This document shows, in pieces, positions 55,596 through 64,000 of a stretch of 64,000 nucleotides of DNA. This stretch comes from DATNPX01 sp036702975 (GTDB taxonomy: Bacteria > Cyanobacteriota > Vampirovibrionia > Obscuribacterales > Obscuribacteraceae). The DNA lies in assembly GCA_036702975.1 (NCBI GenBank), contig DATNPX010000006.1, positions 62,001-126,000 of the forward strand. Direction: 5' to 3'. Position numbers and translations under genes: made by a program. Position 1 is the stretch's first letter; each line of letters starts with the position of its first letter. The notes beneath the pieces are model-generated. The model worked only from the letters and a program-made list of their open reading frames with translations, had not been told where the DNA came from and did no database searches.

Positions 55596-55638
55596 TGTAA
55601 TTCCCTCCGATTTGAAGCAGGGTAGAATTCCGGCTTAT

Positions 55639-55702
55639 GATAACTCAGATAATCCGATAATCTCATTGTAACACGTGACTTGCAAGTCGCAAGAAAAAGT
55701 CA
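55639..55702. promoter_or_regulatory. Shared cupin-HxlR control region
   Basis: On the minus strand the cupin promoter reads TTGCGA, a 16-bp spacer and TACAAT. Within the spacer lies the 12-nt perfect palindrome GACTTGCAAGTC (55677-55688), a fitting HxlR operator. Further toward the cupin gene, GATAAC, GATAAT and GATAAT repeat with 8-9-nt spacing (55639-55661). Confidence 0.55.
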
Positions 55703-55756
55703 ATGTTCGGGCTCTTGGATTGTTCGGCGCTCGTCCTTTTGTAGTACGATTATTGT

Positions 55757-56095
55757 ATGGATAGACGATCAGACTGCCCCATAGCTTGTACGCTCGATCT
55801 GATCGGCGACAAATGGACTTTGTTGATTTTGCGCGACATTCTGTATTTCAACAAAAGTCGTTTTGAAGAGTTTCTGGAATCTCCGGAAAAAATCTCGACA
55901 AACATTTTGACAGATCGTCTTCACAAGCTAGAGAAAGCTGGGCTGATTACGAAGGCGCCTTATGGCAGTCATCGTTTGCGAATGGCTTACTCGACTACAG
56001 AAAAAGGAAAAAGTGTGGCAGCTGTTTTGCAAGAGATTGCAAAGTGGGGACTATCAAATATTGAAAACACATCTCGTTCCCCGAGGCGACCTTAG
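55757..56095 (+). CDS. HxlR-family transcriptional regulator
   Basis: 112 residues. CPIACTLDLIGDKWTLLILRDI and the winged helix STNILTDRLHKLEKAGLITKAPY are typical of HxlR proteins, which often answer to reactive electrophiles through the N-terminal Cys. Cys8 is present here in the usual position. It is divergent from the cupin and 161 nt separates the two starts. Confidence 0.93.
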   Translation: MDRRSDCPIACTLDLIGDKWTLLILRDILYFNKSRFEEFLESPEKISTNILTDRLHKLEKAGLITKAPYGSHRLRMAYSTTEKGKSVAAVLQEIAKWGLSNIENTSRSPRRP

Positions 56096-56132
56096 ACACC
56101 GCGATGATGTCTGAGATAGTCTGCAGGTAAAA

Positions 56133-57263
56133 ATGTCAAAGAGCAAGTCGTTGAACGCCACTACCTTAAATATGAAGGGTGATGGTTATTATGACGACCA
56201 CTCTCAAGTCCAGAATTTGGTTTTGGTGCGCTTATTGCCTTTGCTGTATGAGTGTCTTGCCGCCGTTCCGACTCCTGCATTCGGCCAACCTTTCGGAATA
56301 GTAGATTACGGTTGCAGTGAGGGGAAGAATTCGATCTATGTTGTTCGAGCTGCAATTGAGAAAGTTCGCGCATCTAGACCTGAACAAACCTTTTCTGTCG
56401 TACACGAAGATTTGCCGACTAACAACTTCAATCGGTTGTTTCAGCAGTTGCATGAGTTTGCACCGTATGACGCCACGCCTGAAAGCCCGGTGCATGTCTT
56501 TGCTTCAGGGACGTCATTCTATTCGGCTGTGGTGCCTCCGAAGACAGTGCATTTGGGCATCTCGTCATCAGCTTTGCATTGGACCTCGGTCCATCCTGTT
56601 ATTGCAAATCATATTTACCATTGTGGGGCAACCGCTGAAGAGCAAGCCATCTACGCCGCAGCAGCTGCTGAAGATTGGCAGAAGTTCCTCGTGCAACGGG
56701 CGCAGGAGCTGGTCGATGGTGGCAGACTAATTGTCACGATGGCAGCCAGATTTGACGATTCCGAGTCCATAAGCGATGACACTTATTCTGCACAACTAGT
56801 TCTCGAACTACTGAACGACATTCTTGAGCAATTAGTTGTGGAAGGCAAGATAGAGCGCTCCTCTTTAGATGCCTTCTCAATTCCAATCTACAGTAGAAGC
56901 AAAGACGAGATTATAGAGCCAGTAGTCAACGGAGCCGTAAAAGACGTTCTCAGCTTCGAGTCGCTTGAGATTGAGATTATTCCCTGTCCTTTTCACGAAG
57001 CCTACAAGCAAGACGGAGATGCGGGAGAGTATGCAGATGGACTGACGGGCATTGTTCGCGCAATTAGTGAACCAGTGCTCTTGCGTGGATTGTTTCAATC
57101 GAAAGAGCGGCGCCGAAGTGAGCTTAAGGCATCAGTTGAGCAAAAGTTGGCTGACACTATTTTTGAACGCTTTCATGCTGCAGTATTAGCAGATCCTGAT
57201 AGATACACGTTCTATCCGAAACATGCAACCTTGGTGTTGAAAAAGAACAGCACCGCAAAATAG
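56133..57263 (+). CDS. SABATH-type carboxyl methyltransferase
   Basis: 376 residues. The family's SAM and substrate motifs can be traced: DYGCSEGKNSIYVV (motif I), VVHEDLPTNNFNRLF, HLGISSSALHWTSVHP and EWQ-like EDWQKFLVQRAQELVDGGRLIVTMA. These match the SABATH family (Methyltransf_7) of plant salicylate and jasmonate methyltransferases, for which bacterial members exist. It would transfer a methyl group to a carboxylate of a small molecule. It starts 37 nt after the HxlR gene and may share its transcript. The substrate is unknown. Confidence 0.88.
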   Translation: MSKSKSLNATTLNMKGDGYYDDHSQVQNLVLVRLLPLLYECLAAVPTPAFGQPFGIVDYGCSEGKNSIYVVRAAIEKVRASRPEQTFSVVHEDLPTNNFNRLFQQLHEFAPYDATPESPVHVFASGTSFYSAVVPPKTVHLGISSSALHWTSVHPVIANHIYHCGATAEEQAIYAAAAAEDWQKFLVQRAQELVDGGRLIVTMAARFDDSESISDDTYSAQLVLELLNDILEQLVVEGKIERSSLDAFSIPIYSRSKDEIIEPVVNGAVKDVLSFESLEIEIIPCPFHEAYKQDGDAGEYADGLTGIVRAISEPVLLRGLFQSKERRRSELKASVEQKLADTIFERFHAAVLADPDRYTFYPKHATLVLKKNSTAK

Positions 57264-57328
57264 TTTGGTGTCACAAGGCGAGTATTCGGGACCTAAACCT
57301 GGCAGTCCTATATGTACTAGGGAGGGGT

Positions 57329-57382
57329 TGAGGGTGTGTTCCTGACCGCTTTTTTGCTGCTGAGGTCAGGAACACACCCTCA
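57329..57382. repeat. 19-bp perfect inverted repeat
   Basis: TGAGGGTGTGTTCCTGACC (57329-57347) is perfectly repeated in inverse at 57364-57382, with a 16-nt loop that contains six T. It lies between the ends of two convergent genes. The length and identity exceed a usual terminator; a terminator, a mobile REP/MITE-like unit or a protein-binding hairpin are all possible. Confidence 0.9.
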
Positions 57383-57440
57383 GCTCCGACCGGTAAATTC
57401 AACGCCATGACTTAGTCGAATACTCGCTCAAGGTACATAA

Positions 57441-58871
57441 CTACACAAGCTGCTTTTTAGCCACTTTAGTTTTGAAAACCTTCTGTACCAGGCTGATACA
57501 AACTACAGCCACCGCGAGAGCGGCGATGGCAGTTAGTTTCGTTTGGGTAGTTGCATCCTCTCCCTGAGCCATGAGGTCATATGATAAGTGACCGAAGCAG
57601 CACATTAGCATAGGAACCAGCATCGTCGTATCAGTCAAAGGACGGTCGGTTTTCATCAAGCATGGCATAAAGAGCACTACAATGATGCCCGCAGTTGCTG
57701 CAGCCAGGAGCAAACTTGAAGTAGGTTCCACGTGGAGGAGAAATATGGTTCCCAGTGGGGCCAACGTTGCGGTGCCAAGTATCATAGCAAGCAGCGATCT
57801 CTTCGACTGACTCTCGCGAATCCAGATAGGGATTACTATCATCAACAAAAATCCTGCAAATAAAGCTGCTGTGGTGTACGCATGATTCAAATTGATGCCG
57901 GTAACGTTTGGATTATGTTGAATCACAAACGACTGCACGAGCGCTCTACCACACCAGAATAGGCATGCTAGCTGTGCTGTGCGTGACTTGAGAGTGAGTG
58001 GCATAGCGGCGGCAATTACTAAAGTGCCGATGGTTCCAAATATACGACTGGCTGCCAAAGTGAAGATACCAATGAGGATTAGCTGCATCAGCGGCAATGA
58101 TATGGGGATGTAGCCATCACGCTCGGATGCCTTCATTTTTGCTTTATCGAGCGATTCAAAAATGTATGCTCCGAAAAGAGCGACGCCAGCGAGAATGCAG
58201 AGTTTTGCCAAGTGTCCAACGAGAATAATCTTTGATGCGATGAGCAGGACGGTCAATCCGCCAGTTGCGGCCAAAGCAATTCGTTTCAGGTAGAACTTGT
58301 CAGAATGTAAAACGAATTGCTGGAAGTTCTGTAGCACTAGCGCTGTCGAGACCGTTCCCAGCACTATACCTATTTGTTGTTGTGCCGATGATTTGGAGAC
58401 ATCGCCTGCGGATATCCAATATAGGCTGGTGAGCCAGACGATCGATGGGAGCACATCGTATGTTTGTGGCTCTTCTTCAAAAACGAAATTGGCACCACAC
58501 TTCCAAAGCAGCATCCCACAAATCATAGCCACTATGTTATTCACCGGCGTTTCGCCGAACGCATAGTAGCAACCGGCTGATGCTGCAAGGAGGAGAAGAG
58601 ACCGCTGCTGTGGCGATTTCACCAGCGGGCTGAGCAAGCACGGCAAAAGCAGCCCTATCGCAAAGTAGCCCACGCTGTCTGCTACGCCGAATTCGCCGAA
58701 TTTGGCAAGGGCGAATAAGGCCAAATATGGTGCTAGGAGGAGTGCACCAAATTTGAGAGCAGGCACCAGGGCTTTAGCAGCGGACTCTTGCCACCCCTTG
58801 GCCTTTATAAAGTGCCAGAGGAAGAGGCAGAGTGAAGATCCTATTGTAAGAAAAGCTATTTGACTTGTCAT
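57441..58871 (-). CDS. Polytopic membrane protein, unknown
   Basis: 476 residues with about 13 membrane helices and almost no soluble loops. It contains no motif I can tie to a transporter or glycosyltransferase family. It starts 2 nt after the VanW stop, so it is the third gene of an A2M-VanW-membrane-protein operon and probably acts with those envelope proteins. Confidence 0.8.
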   Translation of the reverse strand: MTSQIAFLTIGSSLCLFLWHFIKAKGWQESAAKALVPALKFGALLLAPYLALFALAKFGEFGVADSVGYFAIGLLLPCLLSPLVKSPQQRSLLLLAASAGCYYAFGETPVNNIVAMICGMLLWKCGANFVFEEEPQTYDVLPSIVWLTSLYWISAGDVSKSSAQQQIGIVLGTVSTALVLQNFQQFVLHSDKFYLKRIALAATGGLTVLLIASKIILVGHLAKLCILAGVALFGAYIFESLDKAKMKASERDGYIPISLPLMQLILIGIFTLAASRIFGTIGTLVIAAAMPLTLKSRTAQLACLFWCGRALVQSFVIQHNPNVTGINLNHAYTTAALFAGFLLMIVIPIWIRESQSKRSLLAMILGTATLAPLGTIFLLHVEPTSSLLLAAATAGIIVVLFMPCLMKTDRPLTDTTMLVPMLMCCFGHLSYDLMAQGEDATTQTKLTAIAALAVAVVCISLVQKVFKTKVAKKQLV

Positions 58872-58873
58872 GG

Positions 58874-59581
58874 TTAATTCTCCACTGACGAGGTTTGACG
58901 GTGAGATAGGCGATAAGTGTCGTGCGATACAAGTTCACTACGAGTGCCGATGGTGCGCGTTATGTCTACACAAATGACGTCATTACCGGCGGCAATCTCT
59001 CGGCGATGAACTGAGCAAACCGGTATATCTGGTCTGCGCCCGGCAAGTTGAATTTTGACCGAGTTGGCGTCTGTCAAAGCTCTAATCTCAAGCGGAGAGT
59101 TTGTAGTGTTTGTGAATACGAGATCTGATTTCCCATACCAAACGGTTGCATCTAAGCCTGGATAACTTGTTAAAGTGGTGCGAAGATGAGGGGTTCGTTT
59201 ATCAATTTGCATACCTGACTCCAGTGCGATCTGATAGACCATCGATGAGAGCACGCATACGCCACCACCGGTAGTGAATTCGGTCGCTCTGCCAATGTAC
59301 GAAGGTGCTGGCAAATAACCTCGTGCAGACGTTCTTGGACCAACGACTTTATTGAATGAAAATTGCTCATGAGGTGCAATAATTGTGCCGTTTAGTCTCG
59401 TCGATGCTTGTTGGATGTTATATCTTTGCGCAAGGGTGAGTTCGTGAGTCGGCAACAATTTTGTGATTAGAATGTCTGGAAATCGCTGCTGATACCAATT
59501 TGTGGCAGCAGTCGCTGCGAGCAATGAACCAACTAGCAGATAGCTGCCAATTCTTCCCTGCTTGGATTTTGATGGCATCAT
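58874..59581 (-). CDS. VanW-family protein
   Basis: 235 residues with an N-terminal membrane anchor or signal (YLLVGSLLAATAATNW). The VanW domain is clear: FSFNKVVGPRTSARGYLPAP, GGGVCVLSSMVYQIALESG and SYPGLDATVWYGKSDLVFTNTTNSPLEI. VanW proteins occur in vancomycin clusters and in many exported cell-wall-associated proteins; the biochemical role is unknown. The ATG overlaps the alpha-2-macroglobulin stop (ATGA). Confidence 0.9.
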   Translation of the reverse strand: MMPSKSKQGRIGSYLLVGSLLAATAATNWYQQRFPDILITKLLPTHELTLAQRYNIQQASTRLNGTIIAPHEQFSFNKVVGPRTSARGYLPAPSYIGRATEFTTGGGVCVLSSMVYQIALESGMQIDKRTPHLRTTLTSYPGLDATVWYGKSDLVFTNTTNSPLEIRALTDANSVKIQLAGRRPDIPVCSVHRREIAAGNDVICVDITRTIGTRSELVSHDTYRLSHRQTSSVEN

Positions 59582-62500
59582 TTTGCTGACTCCTCGACTA
59601 TTAGTTCATCAAGGTTGGAGTAACCGCGCACCTTATCTGTATAAGATCCGATCAGACTCACCGGGTTGACACCGATTTTGCCTGGCAACTCCATGCGAAT
59701 GAGAGCGTGGAATTCACACTTTCCGTCTGGTAGTTCTGAACCGAAAAATACGATCTTGTCGTCGAGTACGTCACGATGACTCCACCAGACTTGGTTCCAA
59801 TCACCAGACATTTGAGCGCCTGTGTTTCCAGTCTCGTCCGGCGAAGCGTTGGACGGGTCGACACTTGCATCTTCGCTTCTATCGTCTACAACTTCTCCAC
59901 CACTGGGCAACGGTGCATCGACCTGTACGTAGGGCAGCGTGAACGGTGATTCGACAAAGACTTTCATTAAGATGGTTTCGCCGGCCTTCACTTTTTTGTC
60001 GCGTATCTCCTCCGTTCTGAAATGAGTGCCGCCATCACTTTTCTCGGCAACTGGGATAAGTCTGAAGAACTTGCGTCTGATTCGCAATCCTTCCGGTATC
60101 GCTTTTTCCGCTACTGCGTCGCCATGTTTCATATCTCTGAAATAAGTCATGAGCGTGTTGTAGTAGAGGCGACCGCTTCCATTCTTCTCAATAACCAGCG
60201 AAGTCGGTTTTTCTGGCACAGGAAGGTTGATATTTGACTGACTTGCATACAAGTTGTCGGCTCTTGCGACGAACTCTTGAATCTCTTTTTCGTTGAGCGA
60301 AATTCGAGCGCTGAAATTACCGGCGGCGCCGTGCTTGCGTGCCAATAATTCGTCTTCGAGCAGCACTAAAAATACTTCCGCTGTCGTCTTGGTATTTTGC
60401 CAGCCGTTGTTATCTCTCTGGAACATAATCCATTTTTTGATTTTTTCGATTCGTTCCAGATTGTCCGGCTCTATTTTCAATACGCATCTAAGTGCGAGTG
60501 CTGTTGATTCGACGCCTGTGAATCTGTAGCTGTAATCGTCGTACCAAAAGCTCACCTTGTGCTTGTCTTTAGCGTGCATCTTGTGAATTAGTTCTCTGGT
60601 GTGCTCCCAATTTGTTGTTTCCTTGCTATCGTTTGCTAGTTCGAGCAAGCGGTCGTAGAAGATTCTCGCGGTAGCATCATCTCCCGCGTTCTTGAACGCT
60701 AATGTGACATAGCTGAGGGACTCGGGAGGCATCTGGTTTAGGCTGTTTAGCCACATCGCAGTCATCTTTTTGTCGGGGTAGACTTTAAATTCGCTCTCTG
60801 TATAAACGCATTTCGCTAGATCGGTGCGTTTCTCACTTACCCACCAGTCATGAACTATTAGAGGATCTGTGAGTTGCTTGAGGAGTTCTTGTTCGTTTTG
60901 ATGCAGAAACGCCAGTCCTTCTTTAATGAAGGATGGGTCAGGATTGTATCCAACCTCCTTCAATAGCCTCACTCCGTCAACTACAAGTGCGGTCAAGTAG
61001 AGATTGCTCTCGTCGTTTTCCCACCAGCCCCATCCGCCGTCACCATGGTGGTAGCCAGTCAGTTTTTCCATTGACTTAGCGTATGCCTTGTCGAAAGTCT
61101 TTATCTGCTCTGGCGTCAGTGGCTGCCCTAGTTTTTTGTGCAACTGCATTGCCACTACCGATGGAATCACTCGACTCATCGTTTGCTCTGTGCAGCCGTA
61201 TGGATAGTCGATCAAGGCGCCGAAGTTTCCTAAGACAGGACCTAGGGTAGAACTGGCAATGCTTAACTTGTAGTGGGCCGTGGAATGGACCGCATCCGCT
61301 GCAAGTCCTGCAGGGATAGTGAGCGTCTGCTGATCGACCGTCATCAATCCGGCCCTCGCAGCAAATGCAGGAATGCCAAATGGAATGACTGGAAGTTTCT
61401 GCTCCATGGCGTCGCTTGCGCCCTGTCCGATAGCCGTTATCGTGACGGTCGCTTTTCCTGCGCAGTTTACACTCACAGGCCAAGAGAATCGCCCTGCTTT
61501 TTGCGGTTCGATGCTCAGTCTTTGAACGTGATCTGTTTTAGTCACCAAGTGCTCTGAAGTTTTTAGATTAAGACTAATGTTTTGATTGATATCAGAGTAG
61601 TTGTGTACAACTGCTGTGATTAGTCCTTCGTCTCCTTGACTGAAGAATCGTGGCAATGCAATGCGTAAAATCAGGTCTTGACTGCAAAGGATCTTTTGGG
61701 TGGCCATGCCCACGTCAGTTTTATAGTCGACGCCGCGGACGGTAGCACGCCAGGTTGTTAGATTGTCCGGAAGTATGACATTGGCAGTCGCAACTCCGTG
61801 TTCGTCTGTTTTTAGATCCGGAATCCATGCGGCAACGTCTTTGAAGTCTTTACGAATTACTGGTTGCGCCTCATTCTTATCTGGTCCGCCAGAGTAATCT
61901 TCTGGAAATGAGCAAGAGGTTACTACCTGGTTCTCTCGACGATAATAAAAGGCTTTGCGAATGTCTTTACCTGTTTCTGGTCGAATCGAATAGATGCTTT
62001 CGTCAACTACACCGAGTGACAATTCGGTGTTTGATGCTGGGGTGCCATCGTCATGAGTTGCCGTTATCGTGTACTTAACCGTATCTCTAGGATGATATTT
62101 TTGCTTGTCTGTCGAAATAGATATGTTGAGAAAATTGGCACGAGGCGAGACGCGAATCTCTTCTTCTTGTTGATAGAATTGATGTTTTCGGTCGACGAGT
62201 GCTACTGAGACAAAGGCATTCGGAGCGCAGTCTTTGTTGATCGGAATTTCGACGACTTTTGATGTTGCGTCCATATTCACCACCTGATAGTTGTACAGTT
62301 TGAGACCTTGTATTGAAACGATCGCCTGCACACCTTCGTTACCGTGAACCGGTGCTGTGATCAGGGCTTTTGCTGTTTCACCGATGTCATAGATCGGTTT
62401 GTCCAACTTGATTGAAACGGCTTTACTCTCCACTTCTTCGCCTTGGGCAAGATAGGGGATGTGTTCATTCGCCACCCAAACACTGGTGGCGTTGTATATG

Positions 62501-64000
62501 GTGTGCCCCCTGCCATCCTTTGCCGTGCCCGAAAGATAGAACGAGTCTGAAGGCCAAGAACCAACGGGCAGAGTGGTGTGTGCAACGCCGTTTGGACCAG
62601 TCGTGATCGTAATGTCCGTCACTACCTGCGAACCACGGCGTGTGTAATTAGCTCTGTCGTAAAGCAATCGTGACATCATTACGTTTATATTTTGATTGGC
62701 GACTGGTTTACCCGAATAGTCGATCGCTTCAAACGTAGCGCCTATAGGTTGACCTACCGAGGCTACGTAGGAGTCTGGAGTTACGAATAATTCGAAGTCT
62801 CCTGCTGTTGCTGTCTCGCGCGTGCTTGAAGTCACAGTTAGTCTGCTGATGTCTGTCACTTCAGCGTCGATCTTGTAACGCTTGTCCTGAAATTCGTAAG
62901 TAGATGGTTCTTCCTTTGGATCAACGCTTATGCCTTTGCTTTTGAATTCGACAATTGCATCTCCATTTGAGTCAGTCTGCACTTCACCATCGCAGATGAA
63001 GTCACCGCCCCAGTTGCCTGAGTAGTCGTTGCCGTCCCAATCATCGAAAAAAGCGTAATACGACGGGCGCGGTTTCAGTGTATAGCGGAGTGAATAATCA
63101 GATGAGGCATAGACGCTGTATTTCACTTGCGCGTTTGCTACTGGTCCGCCAAAGAAATAAGTTGCATGCACCTTCGCCTTCATTTTTTCACCGGCTGCAA
63201 CTCTCGGCGTTTCTGGTTTAACCTCAACTAAATATTCGGGCTTACGATATTCAGCTATTTCGAACGTTTCACTCGTGTCAGTACCATCTGGAAATGCGAT
63301 CTCTATGCGATAAAAACCTGTGTGTCCGTTTTCCGGAATGGCTACAGCACCGTTGAACGTTCCAACATCATTCGTTTTCAGCTTGCCTTTCCAGATCTGT
63401 GCGTTGTCCGGATCGTAGACCGTCGCACGCAACGTCATCGATTTAGGTGTCTTGTTTCCTTCGTAACTCTTCTCTCGAACGATGCCTTTGAAATAGGCAG
63501 TCTGCCCCAGCCTGTAGACCGGTCGCTCTGTGTATATGTAAGTGTTATAGCGCTCACGCTCTGCCGTCCAGAATGTTACGTCATCATAGGCCCTGTGCTG
63601 ATCGATTCGACCTTCTATGAAAGTGGTATCAGCGTTGCGAACAGACCCCCAGCCCGGATCTTGTGCGGTCTTAACTGGTGCTTTCATTGCTGCGAAAGTG
63701 ACAAAACCATCGGCATTCGTAAGAGCTTCGGTCGGCTTGCCGGCTCCATCTGCCCAGCTGCAACTTTTGATCGATGCGCCATTAATGGGTTTTAGGGTCG
63801 TTAGATCGATAGCTCGCACCACAGTTTTTTCCGGGGCCCGCATGACGATCATGCCTAGGTTCGTAACCATGAACCAACTTATGCGTCCAATTGTGGTCTC
63901 GCCGTTATCTGAGAGTGCATCGACATACATCCAGTATTCACCGGGCGGAAGCGGTTTGTCGAACTTGAACCGAGCCGATAAAGTTTCATCGAAGGTTTTT
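59578..64000 (-). CDS. Second alpha-2-macroglobulin, 5' end outside the window
   Basis: The frame runs through the right edge with no stop, reading KPLPPGEYWMYVDALSDNG, so the true start lies beyond 64000; the ATG at 63930 is internal. Ig-like and MG domains (YIYTERPVYRLGQTAYFKGIVR; LTAIVY-type text) precede TDEHGVATANVILPDNLTTWR and the thioester site YGCTEQ (Cys913 counted from 63930). The C-terminal domain follows. It is a thioester protease-trap protein like that at 18860-24991, but clearly divergent from it. Next to it are VanW and a polytopic protein rather than LRR genes. Confidence 0.92.
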   Translation of the reverse strand, partial: KTFDETLSARFKFDKPLPPGEYWMYVDALSDNGETTIGRISWFMVTNLGMIVMRAPEKTVVRAIDLTTLKPINGASIKSCSWADGAGKPTEALTNADGFVTFAAMKAPVKTAQDPGWGSVRNADTTFIEGRIDQHRAYDDVTFWTAERERYNTYIYTERPVYRLGQTAYFKGIVREKSYEGNKTPKSMTLRATVYDPDNAQIWKGKLKTNDVGTFNGAVAIPENGHTGFYRIEIAFPDGTDTSETFEIAEYRKPEYLVEVKPETPRVAAGEKMKAKVHATYFFGGPVANAQVKYSVYASSDYSLRYTLKPRPSYYAFFDDWDGNDYSGNWGGDFICDGEVQTDSNGDAIVEFKSKGISVDPKEEPSTYEFQDKRYKIDAEVTDISRLTVTSSTRETATAGDFELFVTPDSYVASVGQPIGATFEAIDYSGKPVANQNINVMMSRLLYDRANYTRRGSQVVTDITITTGPNGVAHTTLPVGSWPSDSFYLSGTAKDGRGHTIYNATSVWVANEHIPYLAQGEEVESKAVSIKLDKPIYDIGETAKALITAPVHGNEGVQAIVSIQGLKLYNYQVVNMDATSKVVEIPINKDCAPNAFVSVALVDRKHQFYQQEEEIRVSPRANFLNISISTDKQKYHPRDTVKYTITATHDDGTPASNTELSLGVVDESIYSIRPETGKDIRKAFYYRRENQVVTSCSFPEDYSGGPDKNEAQPVIRKDFKDVAAWIPDLKTDEHGVATANVILPDNLTTWRATVRGVDYKTDVGMATQKILCSQDLILRIALPRFFSQGDEGLITAVVHNYSDINQNISLNLKTSEHLVTKTDHVQRLSIEPQKAGRFSWPVSVNCAGKATVTITAIGQGASDAMEQKLPVIPFGIPAFAARAGLMTVDQQTLTIPAGLAADAVHSTAHYKLSIASSTLGPVLGNFGALIDYPYGCTEQTMSRVIPSVVAMQLHKKLGQPLTPEQIKTFDKAYAKSMEKLTGYHHGDGGWGWWENDESNLYLTALVVDGVRLLKEVGYNPDPSFIKEGLAFLHQNEQELLKQLTDPLIVHDWWVSEKRTDLAKCVYTESEFKVYPDKKMTAMWLNSLNQMPPESLSYVTLAFKNAGDDATARIFYDRLLELANDSKETTNWEHTRELIHKMHAKDKHKVSFWYDDYSYRFTGVESTALALRCVLKIEPDNLERIEKIKKWIMFQRDNNGWQNTKTTAEVFLVLLEDELLARKHGAAGNFSARISLNEKEIQEFVARADNLYASQSNINLPVPEKPTSLVIEKNGSGRLYYNTLMTYFRDMKHGDAVAEKAIPEGLRIRRKFFRLIPVAEKSDGGTHFRTEEIRDKKVKAGETILMKVFVESPFTLPYVQVDAPLPSGGEVVDDRSEDASVDPSNASPDETGNTGAQMSGDWNQVWWSHRDVLDDKIVFFGSELPDGKCEFHALIRMELPGKIGVNPVSLIGSYTDKVRGYSNLDELIVEESAK

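Overview
The window reads as a chromosomal segment of a free-living bacterium with moderate GC and fairly dense coding. It holds housekeeping genes (the rpsL-rpsG-fusA block, smpB, a RecD2-type helicase, a short-chain prenyl synthase, one tRNA-Val, a sigma-70 factor) mixed with many large exported proteins and hypotheticals. Two alpha-2-macroglobulins, LRR-like exported proteins, a VIT/vWA protein, a eukaryotic-type Ser/Thr kinase, a secreted GHL10-type glycosidase and several small orphan proteins resemble the gene content of the non-photosynthetic cyanobacterial relatives (Obscuribacterales/'Melainabacteria') or similar large-genome environmental bacteria. That placement is inference; no 16S gene is present. 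I see no CRISPR array, insertion sequence or prophage.

Layout. 0.2-2.2 kb: a MarR-GNAT regulator with a tandem operator, then a phzF homologue broken by a one-base frameshift. 2.2-5.8 kb: fusA, rpsG and rpsL on the minus strand, ending at a strong terminator. 6-9 kb: a hybrid sensor kinase coupled to an acetyltransferase gene. 9-12 kb: smpB and the GHL10 protein. 12.2-16.6 kb: a protein with a duplicated DNA-binding-like repeat, a PAP2-like protein, a prenyl synthase, a small membrane protein and an acyl-CoA dehydrogenase. 16.6-28.6 kb: a minus-strand exported-protein cluster with two LRR paralogues, a 2043-residue alpha-2-macroglobulin, a VIT/vWA protein and a MerR regulator, with a candidate structured RNA just upstream. 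29-32.4 kb: a TPR-like protein, NAD(P)HX repair enzyme and OppD-type ATPase. 32.5-38.6 kb: small hypotheticals, an exported phosphatase, a group 2 sigma factor, a Yip1-like protein, a His-rich MerC-like protein and a Fur/Zur regulator. 38.9 kb: tRNA-Val(TAC). 39.5-44.6 kb: a methyltransferase-acetyltransferase fusion, small orphans, an HTTM remnant, a GT87-like protein and a DUF486 protein. 44.6-47.7 kb: an MFS gene split by an 8-bp tandem duplication, then a degenerate NtrC-like ATPase. 47.7-52.3 kb: a Ser/Thr kinase, two unknowns and a 5'-3' exonuclease. 52.9-57.3 kb: RecD2, a divergent cupin/HxlR pair and a SABATH-type methyltransferase. 57.3-64 kb: a 19-bp perfect hairpin, then a polytopic membrane protein, a VanW protein and a second alpha-2-macroglobulin running off the right edge.

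The main themes are (i) two unrelated operons built round thioester alpha-2-macroglobulins, (ii) small regulators beside visible palindromic operators (MarR-GNAT, MerR, Fur, HxlR), and (iii) several genes with single, easily reconstructed reading-frame breaks. Those breaks are either recent pseudogenes or sequence errors.
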